In this document: one piece after another, positions 1 to 9,658 of the stretch
Position numbering within the stretch: position 1 is the first letter of the stretch
Layout: the number at the start of each line of letters is the position of its first letter
Source: Micropruina glycogenica
Lineage (GTDB): Bacteria > Actinomycetota > Actinomycetes > Propionibacteriales > Propionibacteriaceae
Reading direction: 5' to 3' (one strand)
Assembly (NCBI RefSeq): GCF_039524395.1
Contig: NZ_BAAAGO010000018.1
Length of the DNA: 64,000 bases
The notes under the pieces: model-generated
Told to the model about the DNA's origin: nothing
Database searches by the model: none
The model's input: only the letters and a program-made list of their open reading frames with translations
Program-made: the position numbers and the translations under genes

Positions 1-507
1 CGTCTCGCGTGACAGTTCCGCACCCAGCGTGGAGGCCAGGAAGTGCTCGATATCGCGCACCGTCATGCCACCGGCATACAAGCTGATGATCATCTCATCG
101 ATGCCACCCAACCGTCTGGCACCCTTCGGTACCAGTTGCGGGCAGAACGTTCCCAGCCGGTCCCGCGGCACGTCCAAATCGACATCACCGACCTGCGTCA
201 GCACCGTTTTCGGCGTCGTGCCGTTACGCGAGTTATCAAACAGGGCCGCGTTCGGATCGCCCTTGTCATAGCCCACATGCGAAGTCAGCTCGGCCTGCAG
301 ACCACGCTCCACCGCAGCCTTGATCAGCCCCGGAATGAACCCGCCATCCCCGGTCAACTCGATCGCGCCGGCATCAATCTTGGCGAACAAGTCATCCAAC
401 GCACCCGAAGCCGCCAACTCCGCAGCCGCCCGAGCACCCGGCGCCTCAGCCCGATCCGACCGACGAGCAGCCACACCCTTCTTGTCATCCGTCACAACAG
501 TCATCAT
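1..507 (-). CDS. IS256-family (Mutator) transposase, N-terminal part
   Basis: DNA transposase of the IS256/Mutator family, which catalyses copy-out transposition. Only the first 169 residues are in the window and no stop is reached before the left edge. The start is one of two adjacent ATG codons at 507 and 504, with a purine-rich GGAAGGA a few bases upstream. Visible family features are the helical N-terminus followed by GLQAEL, HVGYDKG, NSRNG, KTVLTQVGDVDLDVPRDR and the beginning of the DDE domain (EMIISLYAGGMTVRDI). The catalytic DDE residues lie outside the window, so activity cannot be judged. It sits inside an IS30-type transposase remnant. Confidence 0.9.
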   Translation of the reverse strand, partial: MMTVVTDDKKGVAARRSDRAEAPGARAAAELAASGALDDLFAKIDAGAIELTGDGGFIPGLIKAAVERGLQAELTSHVGYDKGDPNAALFDNSRNGTTPKTVLTQVGDVDLDVPRDRLGTFCPQLVPKGARRLGGIDEMIISLYAGGMTVRDIEHFLASTLGAELSRET

Positions 508-559
508 GAATCCTTCCTTCCGGACTCACCGCTTACACAGACCATCTGACACCCCCCTG
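1..559 (-). mobile_element. IS256-family insertion sequence, one end (partial)
   Basis: The element enters from beyond the left edge and carries a transposase on the minus strand. Its inner boundary is placed near 559 because the sequence from 560 onward reads in frame as an IS30-type transposase. The stretch 529-557 (read on the minus strand, GGGGGTGTCAGATGGTC followed by TGTGTAAGCGG) looks like the terminal inverted repeat that precedes transposase genes in actinobacterial IS256 elements. The other terminus and the target duplication are outside the window, so the exact boundary is inferred. Confidence 0.75.
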
Positions 560-982
560 ACCACCAGCTTCACCCTGCTGGTGCCGTTACCGAACGGGCA
601 CACCGCCCCCGAGGTCCAGGCCGGGATCGCGGCCGTGTTCGGCCAGTTACCGGCACATCTGCGGCTCAGCCTGACCTGGGACCGGGGCGGCGAAATGGCA
701 CACCACCACGTCCTGACTGCTGCCACCGGCACGCAGGTGTATTTCTGCGATCCGCACAGCCCCTGGCAACGACCCAGCAACGAGAACACCAACGGGCTGC
801 TGCGGCAGTATTTCCCCAAAGGCACCAACCTGTCGGCGCATACAGCCGAGCACATCGCCAACGTCGAAGCCGAGTTCAACGACCGACCCCGCAAACGACT
901 CGGCTGGAAAACCCCAGCCGAAGCCCTCGCCGACCTACTACAGTCACCCCCAACAACAAGCAGTGTTGCGTTGACCCCCTGA
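560..982 (+). pseudogene. IS30-family transposase, C-terminal remnant
   Basis: About 140 codons match the C-terminal half of IS30-type transposases. LTWDRGGEMA carries the second catalytic Asp, PHSPWQRPSNENTNGLLRQY carries the catalytic Glu, and FNDRPRKRLGWKTPAEAL follows. The N-terminal helix-turn-helix and the first catalytic Asp are missing because the reading frame is cut at about 560 by the IS256 element to its left. The open frame continues backwards into IS256 sequence, but that part is not homologous. The TGA at 980-982 overlaps a probable right-end inverted repeat (TTGCGTTGACCCCCTGAA, 969-986). It should be inactive. Confidence 0.85.
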
Positions 983-997
983 ATCCGCCCACTTCCG

Positions 998-1178
998 ATT
1001 ACCGTTCATGAGCCTGCTGAACGGTAATGGGGACGCACAGATGCCCGTCCGGCAGCATCACGCCTGGCAGCAGGGACTTCGTCGGTCAAGGTGGCCTCCA
1101 GATGAACGGCAATCGGAACCGTCCCCATTGCCCACCAGGGACCCATCGTGGTGGGTAATCGGAACCGTCCCCAATACC
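998..1178. repeat. Cluster of GGAACCGTCCCC-core repeats
   Basis: Two copies of the core GGAACCGTCCCC lie at 1115-1126 and 1161-1172. The first is flanked by a perfect inverted pair, GGCAAT (1108-1113) and ATTGCC (1127-1132). The second has near-matching flanks, GGTAAT and AATACC. A related hairpin lies just upstream: ATTACCGTTC (998-1007) pairs with GAACGGTAAT (1019-1028) and is followed by GGGGAC. No gene is seen between 983 and 1180. Confidence 0.7.
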
Positions 1179-1180
1179 GG

Positions 1181-1864
1181 TCAGAACAATCGGTCGGCGG
1201 GGTCGTCCAGGCCGCGCAGCACGTCGTAGTCGACGGTGACGCAGGTGATGTCGCGGGTACTCGCCAGGGTTTTGGCCTGCGGCTTGATCAACTGGGCGGC
1301 GAACACGCCCCGCACCGGTGACAGCAACGGGTCGGCGTTCATCAGCGTCAGGTAGCGGGTGAGCTGCTCGACGCCGTCGATCTCGCCGCGGCGTTTCACC
1401 TCCACCGCGACGTACCCGCCGCTCTCGTCGCGAAACAGCAGGTCGACCGGACCGATCGCGGTGAAGTACTCGCGTTGCACGAGCGTCCAGCCGGCACCGA
1501 ACGTTTCGGGGTGCTCGGCCAGCAAAACCTGCAGATGTGCTTCGACGCCGTCCTTCACCAGGCCGGGGTCGACGCCCAACTCGTGGCTGGAGTCGTGCAG
1601 CACCTCGGCGATCGAGATCAACAGGGTGTCGCCATCGCGATTGCGAATCTCCCACACTTCGGTGAAGCCGGAGTCTTCCGCGGCGGTGCTGACCGTCAGC
1701 GCACACGGCGGATTCATCCAGTTCAACGGCTTGTAGGCGCGGTCGTCGGCATGGATCGACACCGATCCGTCGGCCTTGGCCAGAATCAGCCTGGTGGCCA
1801 GGGGCAGGTGGGCGGTCAACCGTCCCGCGTAGTCGACCTGGCAGCGGGCAACGATCAGACGCAC
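1181..1864 (-). CDS. nucS: Mismatch-specific endonuclease NucS (EndoMS)
   Basis: NucS cuts both strands at G-T, G-G and T-T mismatches and is the core of the MutS/MutL-independent mismatch repair of Actinobacteria. The 227 residues match the usual length. The N-terminal DNA-binding domain contains HADDRAYKPLNWM (residues 38-50). The nuclease domain has the RecB-like residues D141, E155 and K157 (EVK) with Q167. The C-terminus ends in PADRLF, the type of tail that binds the beta clamp. The GTG start at 1864 is supported by a TACGGT hexamer ending 7 nt upstream (leaderless). It lies near the atp operon, DUF2550 and the adenosyltransferase, as in other actinobacteria. Confidence 0.95.
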   Translation of the reverse strand: MRLIVARCQVDYAGRLTAHLPLATRLILAKADGSVSIHADDRAYKPLNWMNPPCALTVSTAAEDSGFTEVWEIRNRDGDTLLISIAEVLHDSSHELGVDPGLVKDGVEAHLQVLLAEHPETFGAGWTLVQREYFTAIGPVDLLFRDESGGYVAVEVKRRGEIDGVEQLTRYLTLMNADPLLSPVRGVFAAQLIKPQAKTLASTRDITCVTVDYDVLRGLDDPADRLF

Positions 1865-1871
1865 GAGGCCT

Positions 1872-1894
1872 ACCGTACCGAAACTCAGTAGGCT
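1872..1894. promoter_or_regulatory. Divergent leaderless -10 elements for nucS and the 90-aa gene
   Basis: On the minus strand TACGGT (1877-1872) ends 7 nt before the nucS GTG. On the plus strand TAGGCT (1889-1894) ends 7 nt before the GTG at 1902. The spacing places both transcription starts at or next to the start codons. No convincing -35 boxes are visible. Confidence 0.6.
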
Positions 1895-1901
1895 CCTTCT
1901 C

Positions 1902-2174
1902 GTGCCCAAACGACCCAGCAAACACCTTCGCCCGCCCCGGCCGCTGTCGTCGTCGCATGCCTCGGCGGTCGACAAAGCCGACGGCCGCTGGATGACCCAG
2001 ACCATGCCCGCTCAGGCCGCCGTCAAGGACTACCGGTGCCCAGGCTGCGAGCACCTGATCAGCCGGGGCACGCCGCACGTGGTGGTGTGGCCCCTGGTGC
2101 CGTCCATGGGTTCGGCGCGAGCCGTCGATGAACGCCGACACTGGCACACCTCGTGCTGGAACCGGAGGCGATGA
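1902..2174 (+). CDS. Small conserved actinobacterial protein with a zinc-ribbon-like motif
   Basis: This 90-residue protein belongs to a small family usually found beside nucS in actinobacteria and often labelled ATP/GTP-binding protein without experimental support. What is visible is a basic N-terminus, then CPGC (after DYR), a GTPHVVVWP segment and a C-terminal RRHWHTSCW. The two Cys pairs and His residues could bind a metal. No nucleotide-binding loop is seen. The GTG start lies 7 nt after a TAGGCT hexamer, so the transcript is probably leaderless. Its stop overlaps the start of the downstream hydrolase (ATGA), which suggests co-transcription. Function unknown. Confidence 0.8.
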   Translation: MPKRPSKHLRPPRPLSSSHASAVDKADGRWMTQTMPAQAAVKDYRCPGCEHLISRGTPHVVVWPLVPSMGSARAVDERRHWHTSCWNRRR

Positions 2175-2968
2175 TGGCGCTGTTCGCGCAACTCATCGGT
2201 GCGGGACGCCCCGACGTGGTGTTTCTGCACGGACTGTTCGGACGCGGCAAGAACTGGGCCGGCATCGCCCGCACGCTGGCCGAGCACGAGCACACCAGCG
2301 TTCTGTTCGACCTGCCCAACCATGGCCGCTCGCACTGGACCGAGACCTTCGACTACGAGGCGATGGCCGACGAGGTGGCGGCCGAACTGCGGTTGCGGCT
2401 GGGCAGCGCCGCCGCGGTCACGCTGGTCGGGCACTCGATGGGCGGCAAGGTGGCGATGTTGATCGCGTTGCAGCACCCCGACCTGGTCAAGCGGCTGGTG
2501 GTGGTCGACATCGCGCCCGACATCAGCTACCAGGTGCGCACCTCGGTGCCCCTGGTGAAGGCCATGCATGACCTGGATCTGGCCACCCTGAAAAGGCGCT
2601 CGGACGCCGATGCCGAGTTGTCCGGTGAGGTGGACGACCCGGCGGTGCGCCAGTTTCTGCTGCAGAACCTGAAGCACGTCCGCACCCCCGAGAACCGCAA
2701 CGGCTGGGCCTGGGAGCTCAACCTCGGCCTTCTGGGCGAGCATCTCGACGAGGTGGCCGACTGGCCCGACGTGGGCGAGGTCAGCTACCCGGGGCCCGTG
2801 CTGTGGGTGGCCGGCGCTGAGTCCCCCTACATTCGCCCCGAGCATTACGACCGCATGCACGGGCTGTTCCCGGCCGTCCGGCTGGTCACCATTCCGGGCG
2901 CTGGCCACTGGGTGCACGCGGACGCCCCGGCCGAGTTGAGCGCCGAGCTGATCGAGTTCTTGCGGTAA
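2171..2968 (+). CDS. Alpha/beta-hydrolase fold esterase-like protein
   Basis: A serine hydrolase of the YbfF/PldB-like alpha/beta-hydrolase group, about 265 residues. The oxyanion-hole region is VFLHGLFGRGKNW, the nucleophile elbow is GHSMGGK, and the catalytic His is in GAGHWVH near the C-terminus. An acid residue is plausible in the preceding strand. There is no signal peptide, so it is cytoplasmic. The ATG at 2171 overlaps the upstream stop; an ATG at 2174 has better spacing to GGAGG (2164-2168) and may be the true start. The substrate cannot be deduced. Palindromic repeats begin directly after the stop. Confidence 0.85.
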   Translation: MMALFAQLIGAGRPDVVFLHGLFGRGKNWAGIARTLAEHEHTSVLFDLPNHGRSHWTETFDYEAMADEVAAELRLRLGSAAAVTLVGHSMGGKVAMLIALQHPDLVKRLVVVDIAPDISYQVRTSVPLVKAMHDLDLATLKRRSDADAELSGEVDDPAVRQFLLQNLKHVRTPENRNGWAWELNLGLLGEHLDEVADWPDVGEVSYPGPVLWVAGAESPYIRPEHYDRMHGLFPAVRLVTIPGAGHWVHADAPAELSAELIEFLR

Positions 2969-2973
2969 GCCTC

Positions 2974-3275
2974 GAGATCCCGGCGTGCGCCGGGATGACG
3001 GGATCTGGGACGGTCTCGACAAGCTCGATCAGCGTCGCAGTTGCGTTCTGAGATCCCGGCGTGCGCCGGGATGACGGGATCTGGGACGGTCTCGACAAGC
3101 TCGATCAGCGTCGCGAGTTGCGCTCTGAGATCCCGGCGTTCGCCGGGATGACGGGATCTGGGACGGGGACCGGGACGGGGCGCACCCCCACTCAGGGGCA
3201 CCAAAGGCGCGTCGACAAGCTCGACCGACGGAGGTCTCGACAAGCTCGACCAACGGAGGTCTCGACCAGCTCGAC
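2974..3275. repeat. Tandem palindromic (REP-like) repeats and CTCGACAAGCTCGA repeats
   Basis: This stretch has no gene. Three copies of the hairpin GATCCCGGCG-N-CGCCGGGATGACG type start at 2974, 3050 and 3127. The first two are followed by the same approximately 49-nt segment containing GGTCTCGACAAGCTCGAT, giving tandem units of 76 and 77 nt. Further single copies of the GTCGACAAGCTCGACC type motif follow at about 3211, 3234 and 3258. Repeats of both kinds recur elsewhere in the window. Confidence 0.9.
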
Positions 3276-3277
3276 CA

Positions 3278-3940
3278 TCAGGGTCTAGGCGAGCTCACCG
3301 ACTTGATCTCGAATGCGTTCTTCGGCTTGCCCGTGCCGTCGCCCCAGCTGTCGTCGTGGCCCTCGGAAGCCATCTTCTCGATCACCTTCAGCGACGCCGC
3401 ATCGACGGTACCGAACACCGTGTAGTTGGGCGCCAGCGAAGTGTCGCCGTACACGATGAAGAACTGCGATCCGTTGGTGTCGGGGCCTGAGTTGGCCATT
3501 GCCACGGTGCCGGCCGGGTAGGTCTCTGTGCCGGTCAACTCGTCGGCGAACTGGTACCCGGGGCCGCCCCTGCCGGTGCCGGTCGGGTCGCCGCACTGCA
3601 CCATGAACATGCCCGAATCTGCCAGCCGGTGACACTTGGTGCCGTCAAAGTACTTCTGCTCAGCCAGCGACTCGAACGAGTTCAGGGTGCAGGGGGTCTT
3701 CGCCCGATCGCCGGTGATGGTGACGTCTCCCCCGGTCATCGCCAGCGTGAACGTCACCGTGCCCGACGTCGCCACGTCGCTGGTCGACGGAGGCTGAACG
3801 CTCTTCGACGCGCTGCCGCCGCTGACGTAACTGCAGCCAGAACCACTGGGCGGATTCAGACTCGGTGACGCCGTGACCGAACCGGAACAACCGGTCAAGG
3901 CGAGAACGGACACGACCAGAGGGGGAAGACAACGCAGCAC
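3278..3940 (-). CDS. Lipoprotein cyclophilin-type peptidyl-prolyl cis-trans isomerase
   Basis: Probably an extracytoplasmic membrane-anchored prolyl isomerase that helps fold exported proteins. The N-terminus is a lipoprotein signal peptide with lipobox LTGC (Cys 18), then a Ser/Gly-rich linker to about residue 60. The cyclophilin domain follows, with YFDGTKCHRL, the FMVQCGDPTGTGRGGPGYQF segment, MANSGPDTNGSQFFI and a C-terminal VFG strand. F and Q of the FxxQ catalytic core are present. Length is 220 residues. A weak CAGACT hexamer 7 nt upstream of the GTG would fit a leaderless start. It is divergent from the adenosyltransferase gene. Confidence 0.92.
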   Translation of the reverse strand: MLRCLPPLVVSVLALTGCSGSVTASPSLNPPSGSGCSYVSGGSASKSVQPPSTSDVATSGTVTFTLAMTGGDVTITGDRAKTPCTLNSFESLAEQKYFDGTKCHRLADSGMFMVQCGDPTGTGRGGPGYQFADELTGTETYPAGTVAMANSGPDTNGSQFFIVYGDTSLAPNYTVFGTVDAASLKVIEKMASEGHDDSWGDGTGKPKNAFEIKSVSSPRP

Positions 3941-3985
3941 CCGATCGAGTCTGCCACACCCACCGACGACCCCTGGCCACCATCG

Positions 3986-3991
3986 TTAGGC
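3986..3991 (+). promoter_or_regulatory. Leaderless -10 element (TAGGCT)
   Basis: TAGGCT ends 7 nt before the ATG of the adenosyltransferase gene, so transcription should start at the start codon. Confidence 0.55.
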
Positions 3992-3998
3992 TGAACCC

Positions 3999-4694
3999 AT
4001 GGTGCAGTTGACCAGGATCTACACCCGAACCGGCGACGCCGGCCAGACCCGCCTGTCGGACATGTCGCTCGCGGCCAAGACCGACCTGCGGGTCGAGGCC
4101 TACGGCCAGGTGGACGAAGCCAACTCGGTGCTCGGCGTGGTCACCAGCCGCGGCGACCTGCCCGAAGCCCTTCACGAGACGCTGCGGCTGATCCAGAACG
4201 AGCTGTTCGACCTGGGGGCCGACCTGTCCACACCCCTGGCCGACGATCCGCCCTGGGAGCCGCTGCGCATCGTGCAGCCCTGCATCGACCGGTTGGAGGG
4301 GTGGTGCGACGATCTGAGTGAGCAGGTCGGGCCGCTGAACTCGTTCATTCTTCCGGGCGGCACTCAGACCGCCGCCCACCTGCACGTGGCGCGCACCATC
4401 GTCCGGCGTGCTGAGCGCACCGCCTGGCGGGCGGCCGACGAGCACGGACTCGGCACCGACGGCGGCCTGAACCCCCTGGCCATCACCTACCTGAACCGGC
4501 TGTCGGACCTGCTGTTTCTGGCTGCGCGAGTGGCCAACGCCGAGGTCGGGGACGTGCTGTGGGTGCCCGGCACCGATCGCACGCCCGTCGAACCCAGAGC
4601 GGCGAAGCGGCGCAGGCGGGCGGCTCAGGCTAATCCGGAGACGCGGGCGACAGGCGATAGCGCATTCCCGGCGGAGCCGCCTCCAGCCAACTGA
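3999..4694 (+). CDS. PduO-type cob(I)alamin adenosyltransferase
   Basis: Transfers the 5'-deoxyadenosyl group of ATP to cob(I)alamin to make coenzyme B12. The N-terminal ATP-binding motif YTRTGDAGQT (residues 8-17), the central IVRRAERTAWRA with its conserved RR.ER, and the LNRLSDLLF helix are typical of the PduO family. The body ends near residue 195 (GDVLWVPG). About 35 basic and Pro/Ala-rich residues follow and are not part of the family. This extension overlaps the 3' end of the convergent DUF2550 gene by 65 nt. A TAGGCT 7 nt upstream of the ATG supports the start. The gene stands in this location next to atpC in other actinobacteria too. Confidence 0.93.
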   Translation: MVQLTRIYTRTGDAGQTRLSDMSLAAKTDLRVEAYGQVDEANSVLGVVTSRGDLPEALHETLRLIQNELFDLGADLSTPLADDPPWEPLRIVQPCIDRLEGWCDDLSEQVGPLNSFILPGGTQTAAHLHVARTIVRRAERTAWRAADEHGLGTDGGLNPLAITYLNRLSDLLFLAARVANAEVGDVLWVPGTDRTPVEPRAAKRRRRAAQANPETRATGDSAFPAEPPPAN

Positions 4695-5091
4695 GCAGAC
4701 CGGTCAACGATTCGGCCGCCATCGCGAGCTCGACCTCACCCCGCGGGCCGTCCAAAGCGATGATGCGGTCGGCGTCGAAGAGCAGACCCGCCTCTTCGGT
4801 CGAGGGACGGCGCTGGTCGCGCACCCGCACGTCGGTGCGGTCGAAGCGCAGCCGCGGCCACAACGACAGCGAGAACGACGGAAACCACTGCAGCTCGTGC
4901 TCCCGGTAACGAGCGACTCCGAGCACCCAGCGGGAACTCGGAGTCGTAGCGGTGCGGCGCAGGCTACACGAGAAGGTGGCGCCGGCGCGCGACAGCCAGC
5001 GCCGGCGCAGCCACAACCAGGCCACGGCGAGCAACAGGACGCCTCCGAGCACGGCAAGTGCCAGTTCGGCGGACTGGACCACTCCCCCCAC
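4630..5091 (-). CDS. DUF2550 family membrane protein
   Basis: A 153-residue protein of the DUF2550 family, found directly downstream of atpC in many actinobacteria (Rv1312 in M. tuberculosis). One N-terminal transmembrane helix covers about residues 8-28, followed by basic WLRRRW and a small soluble domain with PH-like beta content (RYREHELQWF, LRFDRTDVRV). No catalytic motif is visible. The GTG at 5091 is the only reasonable start. It is 65 nt downstream of the atpC stop, so it is probably read with the atp operon. The last 65 nt overlap the convergent adenosyltransferase. Function unknown. Confidence 0.85.
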   Translation of the reverse strand: MGGVVQSAELALAVLGGVLLLAVAWLWLRRRWLSRAGATFSCSLRRTATTPSSRWVLGVARYREHELQWFPSFSLSLWPRLRFDRTDVRVRDQRRPSTEEAGLLFDADRIIALDGPRGEVELAMAAESLTGLLSWLEAAPPGMRYRLSPASPD

Positions 5092-5156
5092 GGTGCCCTT
5101 CCCCTATGTGCAGGCTTTCCTGCGTTCGTGCCGGCCCAGTTCGGGCCGTCTGACGA

Positions 5157-5570
5157 TCAGGCCGAGTCGGCCTTCTTGGCCGCCGCGAGTTGGGCGACGG
5201 CACGGTCGTGATGCTGACGGGTCGCGTCGCTGTTGTCGCCCTCGTTGCGCAGCTTCTGGGCCTCGCGCAGCTCGTGCTCGGCCTCGTTCAGCGAAATCTC
5301 GTGCGCCAGCCGCGCGTACTGGCTGAGCACCGAGACCCGATTGTCCGACACTGCGATGAAGCCGCCGTCGACCGCGATCACCTCACGCTTGCCGTCGCGG
5401 GTGAGCACCTCGGCCGCACTGGGAACCAGCACCGCCAGCACCGGCTCGTGATTGGGCAGAATGCCGATGTCGCCCTCCATGGTGCGGACGATCACCGACA
5501 GTGCCTCGCCCTCCCACACCCGACGGTCGGCGGCGACCACGTCGACGAACAGCACGTCGCCTTCGGCCAC
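5157..5570 (-). CDS. atpC: F1Fo ATP synthase epsilon subunit
   Basis: The epsilon subunit of the central stalk, which couples gamma rotation and inhibits ATP hydrolysis. The 137 residues contain the N-terminal beta-sandwich (FVDVVAADRRVWEGEA, GDIGILPNHEPVL) and the C-terminal helical hairpin rich in Glu and Arg (ISLNEAEHELREAQKL). It is the last atp gene and starts 2 nt after the atpD stop, which indicates translational coupling. Confidence 0.97.
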   Translation of the reverse strand: MAEGDVLFVDVVAADRRVWEGEALSVIVRTMEGDIGILPNHEPVLAVLVPSAAEVLTRDGKREVIAVDGGFIAVSDNRVSVLSQYARLAHEISLNEAEHELREAQKLRNEGDNSDATRQHHDRAVAQLAAAKKADSA

Positions 5571-5572
5571 GA

Positions 5573-7045
<1,473 letters not shown>

Positions 7046-7070
7046 TGATCCACTCTCGTCTCTCGAAGCC

Positions 7071-7979
7071 CTAGTCCTGGGCGGCTGCGTCGGCCAGCGC
7101 ACTGGCGCCACCGACAATTTCACTGATTTCTTGGGTGATCTCTGCCTGGCGGGCCTGGTTCGCTTCCCGGGTCAGCCGCTCGATCAGTTGCTTGGCGTTG
7201 TCGGTGGCCGACTTCATGGCGCGCTGCTGGCTGGCCAACTGCGACGCCGCCGACTGCAGCAGGTAGAACCACACCCGGCTGCGCACGTACATGGGCAGCA
7301 GGGCGTCCAGTACCGTTTCGGGGTCGGGTTCGAACTCGTACAGGGGCAGGATCTCGCCCTCACCCGGCTCGTGCACACCCTCGACGATCTCGAGCGGCAG
7401 CAGCCGTCGTGCGCGGGGAGTCTGGGTGAGCATCGACTCCATGCGGGTGTAGATGCCGTAGATGGCGTCCACTCCCCCGTCGTCGTACGGCGTCATGAAG
7501 TCGGCGATCAGCGCGTCCGCGATCTCTTGCGCGTGCGCGAAGGTGGGCGAGTCGGAGAACCCCTCCCAGTGCCTGCGGATCGGCTGGGCGCGAAAGTTCA
7601 TGTAGGCGATCGCCTTACGCCCCACCGCATACCGGACGACCTCGACCCCTTCGCGCTCAAGCCGCTCGCGCAGCCGGGTGGCGGTCTTGATCGCGTTGGC
7701 CGAGTAGGCGCCGTTCATACCCCGGTCGGAGGTGATCACCAGCATCGCCACCCGGCGCACCTTCTCGGGCGAGGAGGTTAGCGGGTGCTCGTCGTTGGAG
7801 TAGGTGGCGACCGCAGACACGGCCCGGATCAACTCGGTGATGAACGGTTCGCCCTGTTCGGCGGCCCGGTGAGCCTTGATGATGCGGGACGCCGCGATCA
7901 ACTCCATCGCCCGGGTGATCTTCTGGGTGGATGCGACCGACTTTCGGCGTTGTCGCAGCTCACGCAAACTGGAAGCCAT
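7071..7979 (-). CDS. atpG: F1Fo ATP synthase gamma subunit
   Basis: The central rotor shaft of F1, 302 residues. The N-terminal helix (MASSLRELRQRR...KITRAMELI) and the C-terminal helix (MKSATDNAKQLIERLT...RQAEITQEI) form the coiled coil inside the alpha3beta3 ring. The middle Rossmann-like domain includes ITSDRGMNGAYS. A moderately longer middle region (DGGVDAIYGIYTRMESML) is normal for actinobacteria. It lies 3 nt from atpA. Confidence 0.97.
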   Translation of the reverse strand: MASSLRELRQRRKSVASTQKITRAMELIAASRIIKAHRAAEQGEPFITELIRAVSAVATYSNDEHPLTSSPEKVRRVAMLVITSDRGMNGAYSANAIKTATRLRERLEREGVEVVRYAVGRKAIAYMNFRAQPIRRHWEGFSDSPTFAHAQEIADALIADFMTPYDDGGVDAIYGIYTRMESMLTQTPRARRLLPLEIVEGVHEPGEGEILPLYEFEPDPETVLDALLPMYVRSRVWFYLLQSAASQLASQQRAMKSATDNAKQLIERLTREANQARQAEITQEISEIVGGASALADAAAQD

Positions 7980-7982
7980 CGA

Positions 7983-9617
7983 TCAGGCTTTCTGGGTCTG
8001 GATCGTCTCGACGTCGATGTCTTTGTCTTTGAGCGGCTTCTGGCCCTTCTCTTGCGCCAGTGGCTTGCCCTCGGACGTGGTGAACTGCGGCTTGAAGTCG
8101 TCGATCGCCTTGCCGACGGCGTTGGCCGTGTCGTCGTCCCAGTTGCCGGTCTCGGCGATGGTCGACAACAGGTCGGTCGACCGGCGCAGGTGGTCGAGCA
8201 GCTCTTTCTCGAACCGCAACACGTCGGCCACCGGCACGTCGTCGAAGTAGCCGTTGGTGCCGGCCCACACGCTGACCACCTGATCCTCGACCGGGAACGG
8301 GCTGTACTGGGGCTGGCGCAGCAGTTCGGTGAGCCGGGCCCCGCGTTCGAGCTGGCGCCGCGAGGTGGCGTCGAGGTCGGAGGCGAACATGGCGAACGCC
8401 TGCATATCGCGGTACTGGGCCAGGCCGATCTTGAGCGTACCGGCCACCTTTTTCATGGCCTTCACCTGCGCGTCGCCGCCCACGCGCGACACCGAGATGC
8501 CCACGTCGATGGCCGGCCGCTGGTTGGCGTTGAACAGGTCGGACTGCAAGAAGATCTGGCCGTCGGTGATCGAGATCACGTTGGTGGGAATGTAGGCCGA
8601 CACGTCGTTGGCCTTGGTTTCGATCACCGGCAGGCCGGTCATCGAACCGCCGCCGAGTTCGTCCGACAGCTTGGCGCAACGCTCCAGCAGGCGGCTGTGC
8701 AGGTAGAACACGTCGCCGGGGTACGCCTCGCGACCCGGCGGCCTGCGCAGCAGCAGCGACATGGCCCGGTAGGCCTCGGCCTGCTTGGTCAGGTCGTCGA
8801 ACACGATGAGTACGTGCTTGCCGTTGTACATCCAGTGCTGGCCGATGGCCGAGCCGGTGTAGGGCGCGATGTACTTGAAGCCGGCCGGGTCGGACGCGGG
8901 CGCGTGCACGATCGTGGTGTACTCCATCGCGCCGGCCTCTTCGAGCACGCTCTTCAGCGCGGCGATGGTCGAGCCCTTCTGGCCCACCGCGACGTAGATG
9001 CAGCGCACCTGCTTGGTGGGGTCACCCGTGGCCCAGTTGGCCTTCTGGTTGATGATGGTGTCGACGGCGATGGCGGTCTTGCCGGTCTTGCGGTCGCCGA
9101 TGATCAGCTGGCGCTGGCCACGACCGATCGGAATCATCGCGTCGATGGCCTTGATGCCCGACTGCAGAGGCTCTTTGACGCTTTGGCGGTCCATCACACC
9201 GGCAGCCTGCAGTTCGAGGGCACGCTGGCCGTCGAGGGGCGTGATGTCGCCCAGTCCGTCGATCGGGGTGCCCATGGCGTCCACCACGCGGCCGAGGTAG
9301 CCGTCGCCGACCGGCACCGAGAGAATCTCACCGGTGCGCTTGACGGTCTGGCCCTCTTCGATGCCCTCGGAGTCGCCCAGCACCACGACGCCGATCTCGC
9401 GGATGTCGAGGTTGAGCGCGATGCCGCGGGTTCCGTTCTCGAACTCGAGCAGTTCGTTGGCCATGGCCGACGGAAGCCCCTCGACCTTGGCGATGCCGTC
9501 ACCTGAAACGACCACGGTGCCCAGCTCTTCGCGCGATGCCGCCTCGCTGGCGAAGCTCGACACGAACTTCTCCAGGGCATCCCGGATCTCGTCGGGACGA
9601 ATTGTCAGTTCCGCCAT
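7983..9617 (-). CDS. atpA: F1Fo ATP synthase alpha subunit
   Basis: The non-catalytic nucleotide-binding F1 subunit, 544 residues. The P-loop GDRKTGKT is at residues 174-181. The arginine finger region is VISITDGQIFL and following SVSRVGG. The C-terminal tail of about 30 residues (EGKPLAQEKGQKPLKDKDID) is charged; actinobacterial alpha subunits often carry such an extension, which in mycobacteria restrains hydrolysis. That role is inferred here. The ATG at 9617 lies 41 nt after the atpH stop. Confidence 0.98.
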   Translation of the reverse strand: MAELTIRPDEIRDALEKFVSSFASEAASREELGTVVVSGDGIAKVEGLPSAMANELLEFENGTRGIALNLDIREIGVVVLGDSEGIEEGQTVKRTGEILSVPVGDGYLGRVVDAMGTPIDGLGDITPLDGQRALELQAAGVMDRQSVKEPLQSGIKAIDAMIPIGRGQRQLIIGDRKTGKTAIAVDTIINQKANWATGDPTKQVRCIYVAVGQKGSTIAALKSVLEEAGAMEYTTIVHAPASDPAGFKYIAPYTGSAIGQHWMYNGKHVLIVFDDLTKQAEAYRAMSLLLRRPPGREAYPGDVFYLHSRLLERCAKLSDELGGGSMTGLPVIETKANDVSAYIPTNVISITDGQIFLQSDLFNANQRPAIDVGISVSRVGGDAQVKAMKKVAGTLKIGLAQYRDMQAFAMFASDLDATSRRQLERGARLTELLRQPQYSPFPVEDQVVSVWAGTNGYFDDVPVADVLRFEKELLDHLRRSTDLLSTIAETGNWDDDTANAVGKAIDDFKPQFTTSEGKPLAQEKGQKPLKDKDIDVETIQTQKA

Positions 9618-9658
9618 GTGTTGGGTCCTTGCCTTGTTCTCGTTGGGAAGTTGATCGA

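Noticed and set aside
2974..3153. CRISPR-like array of 27-nt repeats spaced by about 49 nt.
   Set aside because: The sequences between repeats are themselves identical rather than unique spacers, and no cas genes are nearby.
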